Shown: positions 35,673 to 48,220, counted from the stretch's first letter. The stretch: DNA of 64,000 bases from Ophiura sarsii (GCA_035610835.1 CM069452.1:64948919-65012918); one strand, 5' to 3'. Notes: generated by a model from the sequence alone, not told the origin. A program made the numbers and translations.

Positions 35673-37806
35673 ATTAGGATATTCAGCTTTTTTAGCCTTG
35701 CGCGCTCTAAAAAAGACTTTTTTGGTTGCGGTTTCAACGCGAACGTAAGTTATTCCGCCAAATATGTCGCAGATTGACCAGTTCGATAAAAAAAACATTA
35801 TACGTAACTCAAAATGTGATATAATATCCCAAAAAGCAAATCGTGGGGCACATATTAGGATATTCAGCTTTTTTAGCCTTGCGCGCTCTAAAAAAGACTT
35901 TTTTGGTTGCGGTTTCAACGCGAACGTAAGTTATTCCGCCAAATATGTCGCAGATTGACCAGTTCGATAAAAAAACACTATACGTAACTCAAAATGTGAT
36001 ATAATATCCCAAAAAGCAAATCGTGGGCACATATTAGGATATTCAGCTTTTTTAGTCTTGCGCGCTCTAAAAAAGTCTTTTTTGGTTGCGGTTTCAACGC
36101 GAACGTAAGTTATTCCGCCAAATATGTCGCAGATTGACCAGTTCGATAAAAAAACACTATACGTAACTCAAAATGTGATATAATATCCCAAAAAGCAAAT
36201 CGTGGGGCACATATTAGGATATTCAGCTTTTTTAGCCTTGCGCACTCTAAAAAAGACTTTTTTGGTTGCGGTTTCAACGCGAACGTAAGTTATTCCGCCA
36301 AATATGTCGCAGATTGACCAGTTCGATAAAAAAAACATACGTAACTCAAAATGTGATATAATATCCCAAAAAGCAAATCGTGGGGCACATATTAGGATAT
36401 TCAGCTTTTTTAGCCTTGCGCGCTCTAAAAAAGACTTTTTTGGTTGCGGTTTCAACGCGAACGTAAGTTTTTCCGCCAAATATGTCGCAGATTGACCAGT
36501 TCGATAAAAAAACACTATACGTAACTCAAAATGTGATATAATATCCCAAAAAGCAAATCGTGGGGCACATATTAGGATATTCAGCTTTTTTAGCCTTGCG
36601 CGCTCTAAAAAAGACTTTTTTGGTTGCGGTTTCAACGCGAACGTAAGTTATTCCGCCAAATATGTCGCAGATTGACCAGTTCGATAAAAAAACACTATAC
36701 GTAACTCAAAATGTGATATAATATCCCAAAAAGCAAATCGTGGGCACATATTAGGATATTCAGCTTTTTTAGCCTTGCGCGCTCTAAAAAAGACTTTTTT
36801 GGTTGCGGTTTCAACGCGAACGTAAGTTATTCCGCCAAATATGTCGCAGATTGACCAGTTCGATAAAAAAACATTATACGTAACTCAAAATGTGATATAA
36901 TATCCCAAAAAGCAAATCGTGGGGCACATATTAGGATATTCAGCTTTTTTAGCCTTGCGCGCTCTAAAAAAGACTTTTTTGGTTGCGGTTTCAACGCGAA
37001 CGTAAGTTATTCCGCCAAATATGTCGCAGATTGACCAGTTCGATAAAAAAACACTATACGTAACTCAAAATGTGATATATTATCCCAAAAAGCAAATCGT
37101 GGGGCACATATTAGGATATTCAGCTTTTTTAGCCTTGCGCGCTCTAAAAAAGACTTTTTTGGTTGCGGTTTCAACGCGAACGTAAGTTATTCCGCCAAAT
37201 ATGTCGCAGATTGACCAGTTCGATAAAAAAACATTATACGTAACTCAAAATGTGATATAATATCCCAAAAAGCAAATCGTGGGGCACATATTAGGATATT
37301 CAGCTTTTTTAGCCTTGCGCGCTCTAAAAAAGACTTTTTTGGTTGCGGTTTCAACGCGAACGTAAGTTATTCCGCCAAATATGTCGCAGATTGACCAGTT
37401 CGATAAAAAAACACTATACGTAACTCAAAATGTGATATAATATCCCAAAAAGCAAATCGTGGGGCACATAATTTTATTAGGATATTCAGCTTTTTTAGCC
37501 TTATGTCTAAAAAAGACTTTTTTGGTTGCGGTTTCAACGCGAACGTAAGTTATTCCGCCAAATATGTCGCAGATTGACCAGTTCGATAAAAAAACATATG
37601 TAACTCAAAATGTGATATAATATCCCAAAAAGCAAATCGGGGGCACATATTAGGATATTCAGCTTTTTTAGCCTTGCGCGCTCTAAAAAAGACTTTTTTG
37701 GTTGTGGTTCCGCCAAATATGTCGCAGATTGACCAGTTCAATAAAAAAACATTATACGTAACTCAAAATGTGATATAATATACAAAAAAGCAAATCGGAG
37801 GGCACA
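35673..37806 (+). repeat. 180-bp satellite, 12 units
   Basis: Units begin ATTAGGATATTCAGC at 35673, 35854, 36033, 36213, 36391, 36571, 36750, 36930, 37110, 37290, 37476 and 37649. Each contains the short palindrome AAAAAAGACTTTTTT, GGTTTCAACGCGAACGTAAG, ATGTCGCAGATTGACCAGTT and AATGTGATATAATATCCC. Spacing is 178-181 bp except at the right end, where units 11 and 12 carry an insertion and deletions. Identity between units is very high. Open frames on both strands follow the repeat and are not genes. Confidence 0.97.
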
Positions 37807-37876
37807 TTTTTTTACTAGTCCTATACATCAGCGCACGTTTCTCTCGAAACAGAACATATGCATTTATTGACCTATA

Positions 37877-38147
37877 ATGATTCCCTTCACAACCATTTGT
37901 TATTGCAGGTATTGTCTTTTCGATGGCTACATGGTTTTCCTGTTTGCTTGTTCATACCTGCCAGAAAAAAACATCAGAGTGTCACCCAATCGGTTCTTAG
38001 TTTCAGGTGAGTGGTATCTAAGAGGCATTTTGTGAAAGTCCACAATGGTGTAACCAGAGGGGGGGGGGGGGGGGGGGGGGGGGGCAATATCGATTGTCTG
38101 TCGGTTGAGGTTGGCACTGTTGGTTCATTTGACAAAAGAAATCATGG
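37877..38147 (+). repeat. Duplicated block, copy 1
   Basis: TTCCCTTCACAACCATTTGT (37880 region) and CACCCAATCGGTTCTTAGTT (37983 region) recur in the same order at 38340-38682. It contains a run of 26 G (38059-38084) followed by CAATATCGATTGTCTGTCGG. Confidence 0.85.
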
Positions 38148-38339
38148 AATTATGATGGTCAAAAGTACACAGACGCCCATATGTCTCCCAAAAATGGCAT
38201 CTTTGTTTGTAGAAGCTTGTTTAAAGCAGAAATATACCTCAATCATACCACAAATAAATGTAAAGTCGAAAAATTGTGCGCGCTATTCGCGCATTTCTTT
38301 CGTCCCCAAACTAATGATTGATGGATGCATTATAGCCTG

Positions 38340-38682
38340 TGATTCCCTTCACAACCATTTGTTATTGCAGGTATTGTCTTTCCGATGGCTACATGGTTTT
38401 CCTGTTTGGCAACCAGGTGATTGGCTGATGATTACAGAGCTTGCACTTGTCACTCAGCACGATAAGAAAAACAGTGTGTGTTGATATTTTGTTGTTGTTA
38501 TTTTTGTCACTCAGCACGATAACTCAGAATGTCACCCAATCGGTTCTTAGTTTCAGGTGAGTGGTATCTAAGAGGCATTTTGTGAAAGTCCACAATGGTG
38601 TAACCAGAGGGGGGGGGGGGGCAATATCGATTGTCTGTCGGTTGAGATTGGCACTGTCGGTTCATTTGACAAAAGAAATCAC
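38340..38682 (+). repeat. Duplicated block, copy 2
   Basis: The first part (38340-38410) and second part (38526-38682) match copy 1 but are separated by about 115 bp rather than about 25 bp. Its G run is 13 rather than 26 bases. The 157-codon frame across copy 1 is not supported as a gene. Confidence 0.85.
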
Positions 38683-38959
38683 AGATTTGTATATAAAGAG
38701 CAAATGTGAACAATAGCCCAACAGACGTTAATGAACTAAGTGATTACAAATCAAACGGGTAACTCTCAACAGAGAGCTCTCCCTGATGGGCCAATCAATT
38801 GGTTCACTGCAACTCAGAAAATAATCAAAATACAAGTAAACACAATTGGGCTAGTAAAAAAGCCAATGAAAGTGGTGTGGGAATAGGACAAACACCCAAA
38901 CATAGAGAATAACATCAAAAAATAAGATGAAAATAATATCTGGAGGTCATTGATACATC

Positions 38960-41160
38960 GAGAGAGCTTAGCCAACATACTCTGAAGAGTTGGAGAGAAA
39001 GTGTCTGTTAACACGATATTTAAAAGATTGTAGTCCTTCCTCTTGGATGTTGCCAACAACATTGAATGGAAGACTGTTCCACAGTGGAACAGCTGTATGG
39101 ATGGAGCTTCTGTCTAAGCAGCAAGTTCTGGCAGGCGGCAGTGAAAGGGCATGATCTGGCATTGCAACAGTTAGCGTCATGAGCTCCAATGATCTTGAGT
39201 GCCTTCCTTTGGATGTTGTCAAGCTGGCTTAGGATAGTAGGTGAAGCGCTAGACCAGCCTAGTGAAGAATACTCCATTACACTACAGATTTGTGATTTGT
39301 ACACAGTAGATCTGCCCAATGCCATCAATTTATTTGCAACCTTGCGAAGAGCGCCAAGCTTCTGGCCAGCCCTGGTTGAGACAGCCGAGATGTGTTTGGA
39401 CCAAGTCATCTTGCTGTCAATGGTAACACCCAGGATTTCCAGTTTGTCTGCAGTGCAGATGGTAGCTTGCATTCACCAAAGTAGAGTTTAAGTTGGGATG
39501 GGGTTCTCTTACTAGAGATTACCATGGTCTTGCACTTGGTAGGCTCAAAGGTCACTTTCCATTTATCAGCCCACGCTTTCATATTGCTTAGATCACTGTT
39601 AAGGCTAGCAGCTGGTTGAAGACTTAATGGGTGCGAGAAGTGTTGAATTGTCAGCGTACAGGTAGAGCTCGTTTTCACAGACATCCACAAGGTCATCAAT
39701 GAAGACAGAAAACAGTAGTGGACCAAGGATAGATCCTTGTGGAACAGAAGCATTTATGGGTGCAGTGTTGGATGCTTGTCCCGACATGACAACATTGATA
39801 GATCTATCGTATAAGTAGTTGTGTATCCATGAAAGCCGTCTTCCGGTAACACCCTTCGACATCAGTTTTGAGCAGAGTCCATTGTGCCATACTTTGTCGA
39901 AAGCTCCTTTTATGTCAAGGGCAATGACACAAACCTCGTCACTTTGGTCTAGGGAGTTGTTCCATTTCTGTGACAAAATGTTGAGGAGATCAACTGTACT
40001 GTGGCCTTCTCTAAATCCAAACTGTCAGCTGGAAATCAGATCATTGCTGAGAAGAAAGCGTTGAAGTTGTTTCTGCACAACAGCTTCCATGATCTTGCTG
40101 ATATTGCTTAGCAGTGAGATACATGTAGGACGGTACTTTGGTGGATCAGCCTTGGAACCTCTCTTGTGGATTGGAGTGGCATATGCTGTTTTCCATTGGT
40201 TAGGAAACACACCATGAGTGAAGCAGAGATCAAACAGCCTGCAGAGTGGACTGGCAAGTTCAGCACAGCATTCTTTGAGTACCTTGGTTGGAATCAGGTC
40301 TGGTCCAGTAGCTTTATCTGGATTGAGATATTGTAATAGTTTTCGAACATCCTTGGGCTTAAAAACTATTTTGTCAAAGGATTTGGTTGTTGAAGGATGG
40401 ACATTTGGGGCCTGGTCTTCAGCACCTTGGAGTCTACATTTGTCTGCAAATGTCTGACAAAAAGCTTCTGCCTTGTCCCTTGCTGTAATATGGGTGACAT
40501 TTTGATGTTCAATCACTGGGATCTCGGAACGAGCTGTTCTTCCGGACAGGGTGTTGATGATTCTCCACCATTTCTTGCTGCTCAGCTCTTGTCTCAGTTT
40601 AGTATTGTGGCTTCTCCTGGCTTGCTTCTCCGCTTGGTTGTAGGAATGTATAGCTTCAGCGAACTTTGCTGCTGGCTTCATTTTGGTCTTTTTTTGCTAT
40701 CTTAAAGAGGCGGCGCTTCTTCCTAGATTCTCTACGGCAAATGCCGTTGAACCAAACCTTGTCTCCAGTCCTCTTGGTAACTGTTTTACTAGGTATAAAG
40801 AAGTCCATAGCATCACAGATGATATCAGTGACGTTGGAGCAAGCAGTTTCAGGATCTTTCTTCTGGAATACACTTGACCGGCCAGTTTGTGGAAGCAAGG
40901 TGACCTCTCATTCCCCAGTAATCAGCCTTGTCATATCTCCAGACTTTCCTCCTGTGTGGTTTGTCCCTGTATACTGGCACGTCTAAGAACACTAACACAG
41001 GGTTAGAATACCCTCCACCATTTGACCATCAGCATTGGGTGTTATCTTGGCAATAATGATCAGCTCAAACTCACAAAGCATTGCGGCTAATTTAACACTC
41101 CACCAAGCTTCTTGTCCCCATCATTATCTGTGGCTTGAATGGTTTTGCTGTCTAATCCTT
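38960..41160 (-). pseudogene. Non-LTR retrotransposon endonuclease/reverse transcriptase, broken
   Basis: On the minus strand, from high to low coordinate: the end of an endonuclease domain (RKVWRYDKADYWGMRG, near 40914-40951), a linker, reverse transcriptase motifs NPDKATGPDLIP (40272-40326), ALDIKGAFDKVWH (near 39880-39918), SVPQGSILGPLLF (near 39715-39755) and YADN (39647-39658), then the thumb and C-terminal part with LEILGVTIDSKMTWSKH and PLWNSLPFNVVG. The catalytic motif is normally YADD; the second Asp is Asn here. There is an in-frame stop at 40025-40027 and frameshifts near 40670, 39640, 39470 and 39200. The endonuclease start is missing. Family is Jockey/CR1-like by motif pattern. 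It cannot make an active enzyme. Confidence 0.92.
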
Positions 41161-41986
41161 GTGGTCATGTCAAGATTCACATAAGGTAGCTAAGAAGATG
41201 TATACATCCAATAACAACCAATTTCATGTTTTTTCTTTATGTTTTTCAGGATCATCTCTACCTCGTAGGAAATGTTGTCCCGATGCTGTCAGTGTGAAGA
41301 TGTGGATAGATCAGAAGATAGGGAAGTTGACTGTTTAGAACTATAATGTCTCCATCCAAACAAAGATCAGGTGCTGTCAAATTGTTGGTGCGTAAGTCTG
41401 TGTATGTTATTGGTAAATCTGTATTGATGTTATTCCATCCACTAGAGCAGATAGTATGGCCAGGCTTAAACCAAGATTTGATTTTCTGTGACCACCTTGC
41501 ACCATGGCTATTAATTCAGTTTCATAGATGATTTGGTTGATATTTAAAAATACACGCACCATTCACCCCAATGTCAACACAATATTAGGACAATTAAAAC
41601 ATGCTAGAGGGTGGTGATTGTTCAACTAGGGTTTCAACCTACTTTTATCTATTTATCTATTAAAAATGATTGAAGCGAAAAAATACCCCTCCTTCCTGAC
41701 TATATTATGACAATTAGACAGTCACACACATTCAACTATCACTTTGTAATTGTGGGAGCAAATTTACCATTTTAAAAGCTTTAAAAGGAATCTTTATGGC
41801 CATGCGTTTGAAACCCCCCACCCTAAAAAAATGACCAGACTGCCACGCAGCACATGTGACCCAGGTTCCAGGTTCCAGGTTCAATACCCAGAGCTGGTGG
41901 TGCCGGTTTGACCCTTTCTTCCCTGTAGTTTTATTCCCAAAAACATGCCCTTGGAAGCATACATGTGAGCTGCATCGCTTGGTTTA
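41161..41986. other. Unannotated DNA with one weak exon-like segment
   Basis: A good acceptor (TTTATGTTTTTCAG, ending 41250) precedes a short plus-strand frame running to a stop at about 41337 (residues include VKMWIDQKIGKLTV). Without a partner exon I regard this as weak. Nothing else is seen. Confidence 0.3.
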
Positions 41987-42169
41987 GAGAATAATGACTG
42001 CGTAACAACTGTTTTCGTGAATTTGTTTTAAAATCAGAGGTTTTTGTTCTGGTCTGAGGAATTGTCCCGAGGGGCGCAGCCCCCGAGGGACAATTCCGAA
42101 TGACCAGAACAAAACCCGTGGATTTCAAAACAAATTCACGAAAACAGTTGTTAAGCAGTCATTATTCTC
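41987..42169. mobile_element. Palindromic MITE with GC-rich centre
   Basis: Arms begin GAGAATAATGACTGC and, from the right, GAGAATAATGACTGC. They continue through ACAACTGTTTTCGTGAATTT and GGAATTGTCCC. The centre is GGGGCGCAGCCCC. The 183-bp unit is almost wholly self-complementary. Confidence 0.8.
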
Positions 42170-43200
42170 ATTCATTACTGAATAGATGCATATTTTATCC
42201 AAATCGTTGACTTGTACTGATATAATCTTGTTAATAATTAATTAGTTTTCTGCTTATTTTGCCCACCCCTTCTTAGTTATTGAAACAGTCCAAGTCGGGT
42301 CATCCCCTCATTAACATTTTTATCATTCAACCAATCAGAAATAAGCTTTAATCGTGTTTCCTTATAACTCATTGAATATTCAGTTTAGGGGCGTGAGGCG
42401 TTAATTTGATTGGTCGGTCAGTGGGCAAAACAATGGAACACTTGGCGCAGTACTTTCGGGCAATTATTAGTAACCCGCGTCCGGCGTGCGCGTTCTCATC
42501 TAACGATTAATTTGATTGGAACGCACTTGGTACGCGGCTATCGCGATTATTCATGAAGTAATGAATTATGAATGAATGACCAGTGGTTTTGGCAAGGGGT
42601 ACCCTATTTATTTAGTTTATTCTATGTATTTATTGCAGGGTTAGTGGACTTTGCTCCGGCACCAGGCTCCGGCACTTGAAATTGCTTACATTATGCATCA
42701 GACCAGAAACCATACCACATCACTGCTGTAGAGAGGTAATAAAAAAAGAAACAGCAACTTGTGTCTATATTCCAAACTTAAAGCTCAATTAAAAAAAATT
42801 TAAGTCTCTAGAAGAAGAATTTAAATTTGGAGGATAATTCAGAAACCAACATCTTTGAGAACTATATCAGCCATGGCATATAAGACTATTAGGTACTGTA
42901 GAATGGGGATACTTGACCCTTGACGTGTTTGTTAGTTTGTTAGTTTACATTTCCATGCACTGTTAATCAGATTTGGTATTTAAATAACAAATGCAATTGT
43001 AACGTGAAGTTGACTTTTAAATATCAACACAAGATAAAATTTACCTGCCATATTCAGGTGTTATTACACCTCTCATCAACAGATTTAATTTTGATTTGAT
43101 TGGTGAATTTGACCCTTCCAGAAATGAAACGTTTACCAAAGAGGGCATATATTTGAGCACTATTCCCGGTATTGATCACTGATAGCACAAGGGAAGTACC
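42170..43200. other. Unannotated intergenic DNA
   Basis: No gene, RNA or complete repeat is identified. Confidence 0.5.
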
Positions 43201-43459
43201 ATCGAGGGCTCAGAACCACAAGGCCTTATCTCCATTTTGACCATTTTGAGAAAAAGGCTATTGACGATTTTTAAACACATTGGAGAGATGGAGATGAGGC
43301 CTTGTGATACTGGCTAAAAATGGCTATAACTTTGAAAGGGGTTATGTTATGGAGATAAGGCTATGTTACTGGAAAGAGAATTCATTTCTGAAAATGTTGA
43401 TACCAACATCTAATATTTGCAAAAATGGAGATGAGGCCTTGTGTTTCTGAGCCCTCGAT
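43201..43459. mobile_element. MITE, ATCGAGGGCTCAG family, copy 1
   Basis: The left end ATCGAGGGCTCAGAACCACA and the right end ending GAGCCCTCGAT are inverted and extend over about 38 bp (to ATCTCCATTTT). The interior has CATTTTGAGAAAAAGGCTAT and AACTTTGAAAGGGGTT, both shared with the copy at 59.88 kb. Confidence 0.85.
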
Positions 43460-43463
43460 ATCT

Positions 43464-43600
43464 ATAGTTCAGTCAGTTCCAAATTGGGGAAACCTGTTTA
43501 CAGCAGCGAATGAATTCAGAAGAGCGTCGCCCACAAAACTCTTGCATGTGACATTGTAAACTGCTCACAAAAAGTATCGAAACACTTAGAAATGATCCAA
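43464..43600 (+). mobile_element. Partial element related to 59660-59860
   Basis: CTATAGTTCAGTCAGTTCCA then AAACCTGTTTACAGCAGCGA matches the left part of the element at 59.66 kb. The right terminus is missing. It abuts the ATCGAGGGCTCAG MITE, as its relative does at 59.86 kb, but on the other side. Confidence 0.6.
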
Positions 43601-44106
43601 TATATAACGGCTCGAAAAGGTATGCATTAATCGAAGCAAATAACCAAGTGCATAATTTTGTTCTGCGTATTTTGACACCTCGATCGTTGAGATACGATGT
43701 TGCGGAGAGGAGTTATTGTCATTTCAATGATCGTGGGTCCAGTTTCAAAAGTGACACATCCAAGTCCAGCAACCCGTGGCTCATTATCATCACGCGCAAG
43801 CTTTCCCATAAATGAGTCGAAATGATCAAGCTTAGATGATATATGTTGTTCTTCTCTGCACAATGATACAGGGTTTGGTTATTACACATGTCATTGCTCT
43901 CAGTGATTCAAAGTTGTTATCAGTTTATTATTTGATTAAGATACACATCGGTATTGAAAATGTGTAAACATTTTGATTGGGTAAGTGATATGTACGTACA
44001 TTAGTATTATATCTGTTGTTTTATTTTATTTCTTCTCTCTCTTTTGTTATTATCTGCAGACAACTGGTCAGTTTGATGTGATGTGATCTGCCATTGTATC
44101 TGCATG
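43601..44106. other. Unannotated intergenic DNA
   Basis: Open frames up to 78 codons occur without support. A good acceptor TTATTATCTGCAG ends near 44060. Confidence 0.4.
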
Positions 44107-44138
44107 TTGATACATTATTTGTGAACAGGAGAACCAGA

Positions 44139-44211
44139 GAAGCTGACCAACAACCAAGAGTACATCATCCAAGTCAAGTCATTGACTCAAGTTCGAGTCA
44201 ACACTGGTAGG
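44139..44211 (+). CDS. Weak candidate internal exon
   Basis: A frame between TTTGTGAACAG and a donor CACTG|GTAGGT reads as hydrophilic residues (EPEKLTNNQEYIIQVKSLTQ). No partner exon is found. Bases 44107-44147 are about 90% identical to the minus strand at 63822-63865, which suggests a shared repeat rather than a host exon. Confidence 0.2.
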
Positions 44212-44261
44212 TTTTACCAGGGGTGTGCCAGTGAGCTTGCCGATCGGGTCCACTTTTAAAT

Positions 44262-44594
44262 TAAAATTTGGTCAGCATAGAACTGGTGGCGCTATACTGA
44301 TCAGGCGTGATTGTAGCAGACGACACGACGCTGGCCACGCGTCTCTCAGACGACCCAATATGTCAACGGGAGTGCACTATTTTGAATTATTTTTAACAGT
44401 CATCGCCCGGTTAACGATGACAATTCTTCTAATTATGATGAATTTGTCAAAATTATAAGATTAACATTCGCGATTACATGTTATTCACCTTATTCACGGG
44501 CTTATTCATTACATATTCAACATTTAGGTTTCGCGTGGCCACCGTCGTCTGTGTAAATCCACAACGCCCTCAAACCTATGCTGACCAAATATTA
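44262..44594. mobile_element. Possible MITE with ATTTGGTCAGCATAG ends
   Basis: AATTTGGTCAGCATAGAACT near 44263 and its complement CCTATGCTGACCAAATATTA near 44575 form an inverted pair of about 16 bp around a 300-bp core. Boundaries and target duplication are unclear. Confidence 0.4.
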
Positions 44595-45542
44595 CGTTAA
44601 ACCTGGTTAAACACTGTTAAACGCGTTAAACGCCGGTCACCGACACATCCCGATGATTACCATATTTATGTAATTTATGCAAACGGCACCGTTTTCGCTA
44701 CATGTGTTAGTATAGGACTTTCCTATCCCAAAATTAATAGTATCCCTGGTTTTACCCTAAAAATACTTTATAGTATGCATGGCATATGTCATGTCAACAA
44801 AAATGTAATAATGTCAAATGTTGTGTGAGTGACTGAAGCCCCAATTTAATGGCAGCACCAGAAAATATTTCATGTTGTGTTTTTAACAAATCTGAATCCG
44901 AAATTATTTGTCTTCAGTAGTTCCATATGGTGGACTTATATTGATACTTGAAACACTCCAAACTCTCAAAATATACGTATATACTAGTAGCTTTAACTGC
45001 CTGTGTTTATCCAGATGAAATGCAGTTTGCCATTAGAAATTGGAGAGAATCAAAAATGCACTTTATTATAAACCAAATTTTGAATTAAGAAATGGAAAGT
45101 GGCAGCTCTATATCTGGGACCACTGATAACTATTTTATTGGTCATCACTTCATGCATCCAATGAATATGTTTTATGCGGTGAAATTTGGAGAGATCTTTG
45201 AATGATGTGTTTTTGTTTTTACAGGCATCATGTTGATAACTGCAAAATATCTAAATCTTGTCCAATTGGTAGATTTTCCAGTCAAGTTGTTTAGAAAATC
45301 AAGCAATCAGCTACCCTGCTGACAAGTGGATGCAGAGGTATATCACTGTATAACATGACTAAATCCAAACTAAATCTTAATACTTTATTTTTTTCACAGA
45401 GATTGGAAAGGATATAACTGATGAGCTTGTCAACACACACAAAGTGGCATGATAAGTCTAATTCCATCAGCAAGTCCAAACACCTAGCGCATACAAATAT
45501 GTTGAAAAGAAAGGTAGGATTTACGTATTTATACAATGATTG
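44595..45542. other. Unannotated intergenic DNA
   Basis: No gene or repeat is supported. Confidence 0.5.
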
Positions 45543-45899
45543 TTATAGTCTATCCATCTGAGACCGATCTTCCAACCACGTGACCCAGCCGTTCCATTGA
45601 CTGGGAGAGGAGGCTATTTTCTGACGAAAATATAGATGGAATCAGTAGAGTGAAAAACGGCCATAATGTGCATGCGTGTGAATGAGAATAATATGCATTG
45701 AAACAGTGTTGTGTTTTTTTGCATAAGGCAGCTTAATTGTTTTAATTCACATTATAGATGAGGTTCGACCGGAGGTTGGAATAAAATGGGATCCTTCGAT
45801 AACTAGCAAATATACGCCAGAAGACAACCCATCTTATTTTTGCTCATCTCCCCTGCCCATCCGAGCACCAAAGATCGGTCTCAGATGGATATACTATAA
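45543..45899. mobile_element. MITE with TATAGT...CCATCTGAGACC ends
   Basis: The left end TTATAGTCTATCCATCTGAG and the right end, reverse-complemented, TTATAGTATATCCATCTGAG, continue through ACCGATCTT (about 28 bp). A protein-like frame at its right side (residues WDPSITSKYTPEDNPSYF) lies inside the element and is not taken as a gene. Confidence 0.75.
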
Positions 45900-46420
45900 T
45901 TCAGGTTAATGCATTAGTACATCAAATGCCCATAACCCTTGCTGGACTCATGGAGTATTGGGACTAAGTAGGTGCAATATTGGAGGTGAAATGTTTCGTT
46001 GATACTGTGATTAAATCTATGACCAAATCATACATTTTATGTCAAAATAGTTCACATTGTGGCAATACTTATTGTATGAAGAAAATAAGTACATCATTTT
46101 CAATTTTAAAATACAACATATTGTATATTTAGTTAGCTACACAGAAAAATTCTGAATTTGGGCAAATATTATTGGTTAGTAATTGAAATATGTCATGAAT
46201 CTTTCATCAAGCTTAATGTAACGGAATGACAGTAACAGATTGACAATATTAAAGTTTACCCACGTTTGAACTCAACTTGAAACAGATTGGAAAATTATAA
46301 TGATATAAAGTAACTTGATTAATATTGAGCTTTTGTTGATCTTATCTCATCATCTGAAGTAAAATGTCAAAATGGTTCACAAATTGCGACAATTGTTTTA
46401 CAATTTTTAAAGAGACAATT
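45900..46420. other. Unannotated intergenic DNA
   Basis: Nothing is supported here. Confidence 0.5.
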
Positions 46421-46764
46421 TTATAGATGGTGTGACCGGTGACGTCATGTATTTACAAATGGGACACCCTCTCTTGATTCCCTCCGGGCAGAATATACAG
46501 TAAAGTTAATGAAGACAACATGAAATTTCTTTCTAATGAATTGTAAAACTCATTTATTTTTAATTCTTTTTGTGAAATGCGATAGCTTATAGCATTCCTA
46601 AGCAAGTTTAAAGACAGTTTTGATAACAATTTGCTGTAACACCACAATCTAGTTAGAAAACCTGATCTGGCCTATGTAAACTATAGGAACTCTTGCCCGG
46701 TGTGTTTTGTCTCAAATCAACAGAGGGCGTCATAAATGTAAACAACGGTCACCTCATCTATAGG
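46421..46764. mobile_element. Possible MITE with CTATAGATG ends
   Basis: TTATAGATGGTGTGACCGGT at the left and, from the right, CCTATAGATGAGGTGACCGT form an inverted pair of about 25 bp that continues imperfectly to GTTTAC. No coding sequence is present. Confidence 0.6.
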
Positions 46765-47597
46765 TAAAAAAAGGCGTAATGCACACGCACTGAGATGTGG
46801 ATGCAACATGTGAGTCTCTGCACTTTGATACCAAATGTATAATATTTTTGCCAAATTTGTACTGAGTAATTTATTTATTCGTTTTCGCTTGGCAAAGAGT
46901 TGAGCTCAGACAGTTTAACGATAGATATTGTGGAGATCCTTCAACAAATAAAACATATAATAACTTACAGCTATGTCTCTATATAAAATAGGTATAATTA
47001 CCATGACAAATCTATGTTAAATATTCTTTTGCATTATCTTTATCCTCCTTACCTGCAAATGTTAAATGTGGGTGAGAAATTACTGAGATAATATAGAATT
47101 CTGAATGTAACTAATTGTTCAAATTTAAAATATGACCGGTTAGGAAATGATAAAAGAAGTTATAAGTTAAAGGTTTAACGGGTTCGCCGTCAGACAAGTT
47201 TTAATCTGTCAGATTATGAATACCCGTCGTAAAAGCCTATCTCACAAAAAGAAGTTAGTTGCATTATAGAAATTCTACATGCATGTAAGATGAAATGAAT
47301 CTGCATGTCATAATCTCAACCAAATTACTGTTTCTAAATATTATTATTTGTTTCTTCTCATATAGGAATCAAATAAGACAACCCTCTCACCATCCTCTGC
47401 ATAAACAACTTGTGGATCAAACGCTTCAAATTAAACATACATTTTGGCAAAGTAAATCTGTTCCTTCACTGTGTATATACGATGTGGCATCAGCAGATTG
47501 AACAATACTCCATGTCGGCTGCCATTGTGGGTCATATGCAGTACAGCTCGAAATGCCGGGATCGCACGAGCCTACGAGGGAGGGCATATTTGGTCTA
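46765..47597. other. Unannotated intergenic DNA
   Basis: Overlapping frames of 68-97 codons at 47295-47764 lack domains, and the last runs through a perfect palindrome. No gene is supported. Confidence 0.45.
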
Positions 47598-47641
47598 TTC
47601 AAAAAGTACTATTGACCGCCCGGTCAATAGTACTTTTTGAA
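47598..47641. repeat. Perfect 44-bp palindrome
   Basis: Arms of 21 bp, TTCAAAAAGTACTATTGACC plus G and their exact complement, are separated by CC. It could form a cruciform or an RNA hairpin. Confidence 0.9.
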
Positions 47642-48220
47642 AGACACAAAATGACCGGGAATGACGTCAAGCATGAAATAGGCCAAAATATTTTGTGTTG
47701 TGTAATGTATTATCCACCAATCAGATGTCTAGAATATTTTCATGGGTTATATAATATGTCCTAAACAACAGATCATTTTAGGATAGACCAAACTTCATTT
47801 AAGGATTTATGTCTGAAAAGCTAACATAGCCAACACATTCAGACAAGAACCATTGGTCATAGCATTGTCTAAGATACAGCACATTAATGAAGCCATTTGT
47901 GTCTGCTTTTAGTTTCTTAACTTTTTGATTTTGGCACTTTACATTCGTGACTCACTATATCATAATGTGGCAGCAACTTAAACATCTCTCTGTTAGTGCA
48001 AGCAAAACATTTTAAATCAAACATAAATCATATTGTATATTGTTGCGTAGTTTTGTTCCCTTGAGCTGCTCGTATTTTGGCATTTGAATTAAAGGCATGA
48101 TATTTCATTTAGATATGTATTGTACATTGACATTCCATCTTCAATAGTTAGACATCCCTAGACATAGGTACAAATGTATGTGATTAAATAGTTGTATCTG
48201 TGATTGATTTCTAGAAATAA
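47642..48220. other. Unannotated intergenic DNA
   Basis: Nothing is supported here. Confidence 0.5.

Noticed and set aside
35643..37741. Minus-strand frames of up to 155 codons
   Set aside because: They follow the 180-bp satellite, which is a multiple of three, so frames persist by composition only.
38011..38484. Plus-strand frame of 157 codons
   Set aside because: It crosses a duplicated block and a 26-G run that varies in length between copies.
45770..45900. An exon with residues WDPSITSKYTPEDNPSYF
   Set aside because: It lies inside an inverted-repeat element whose right end it includes; the frame has no acceptor and donor pair.
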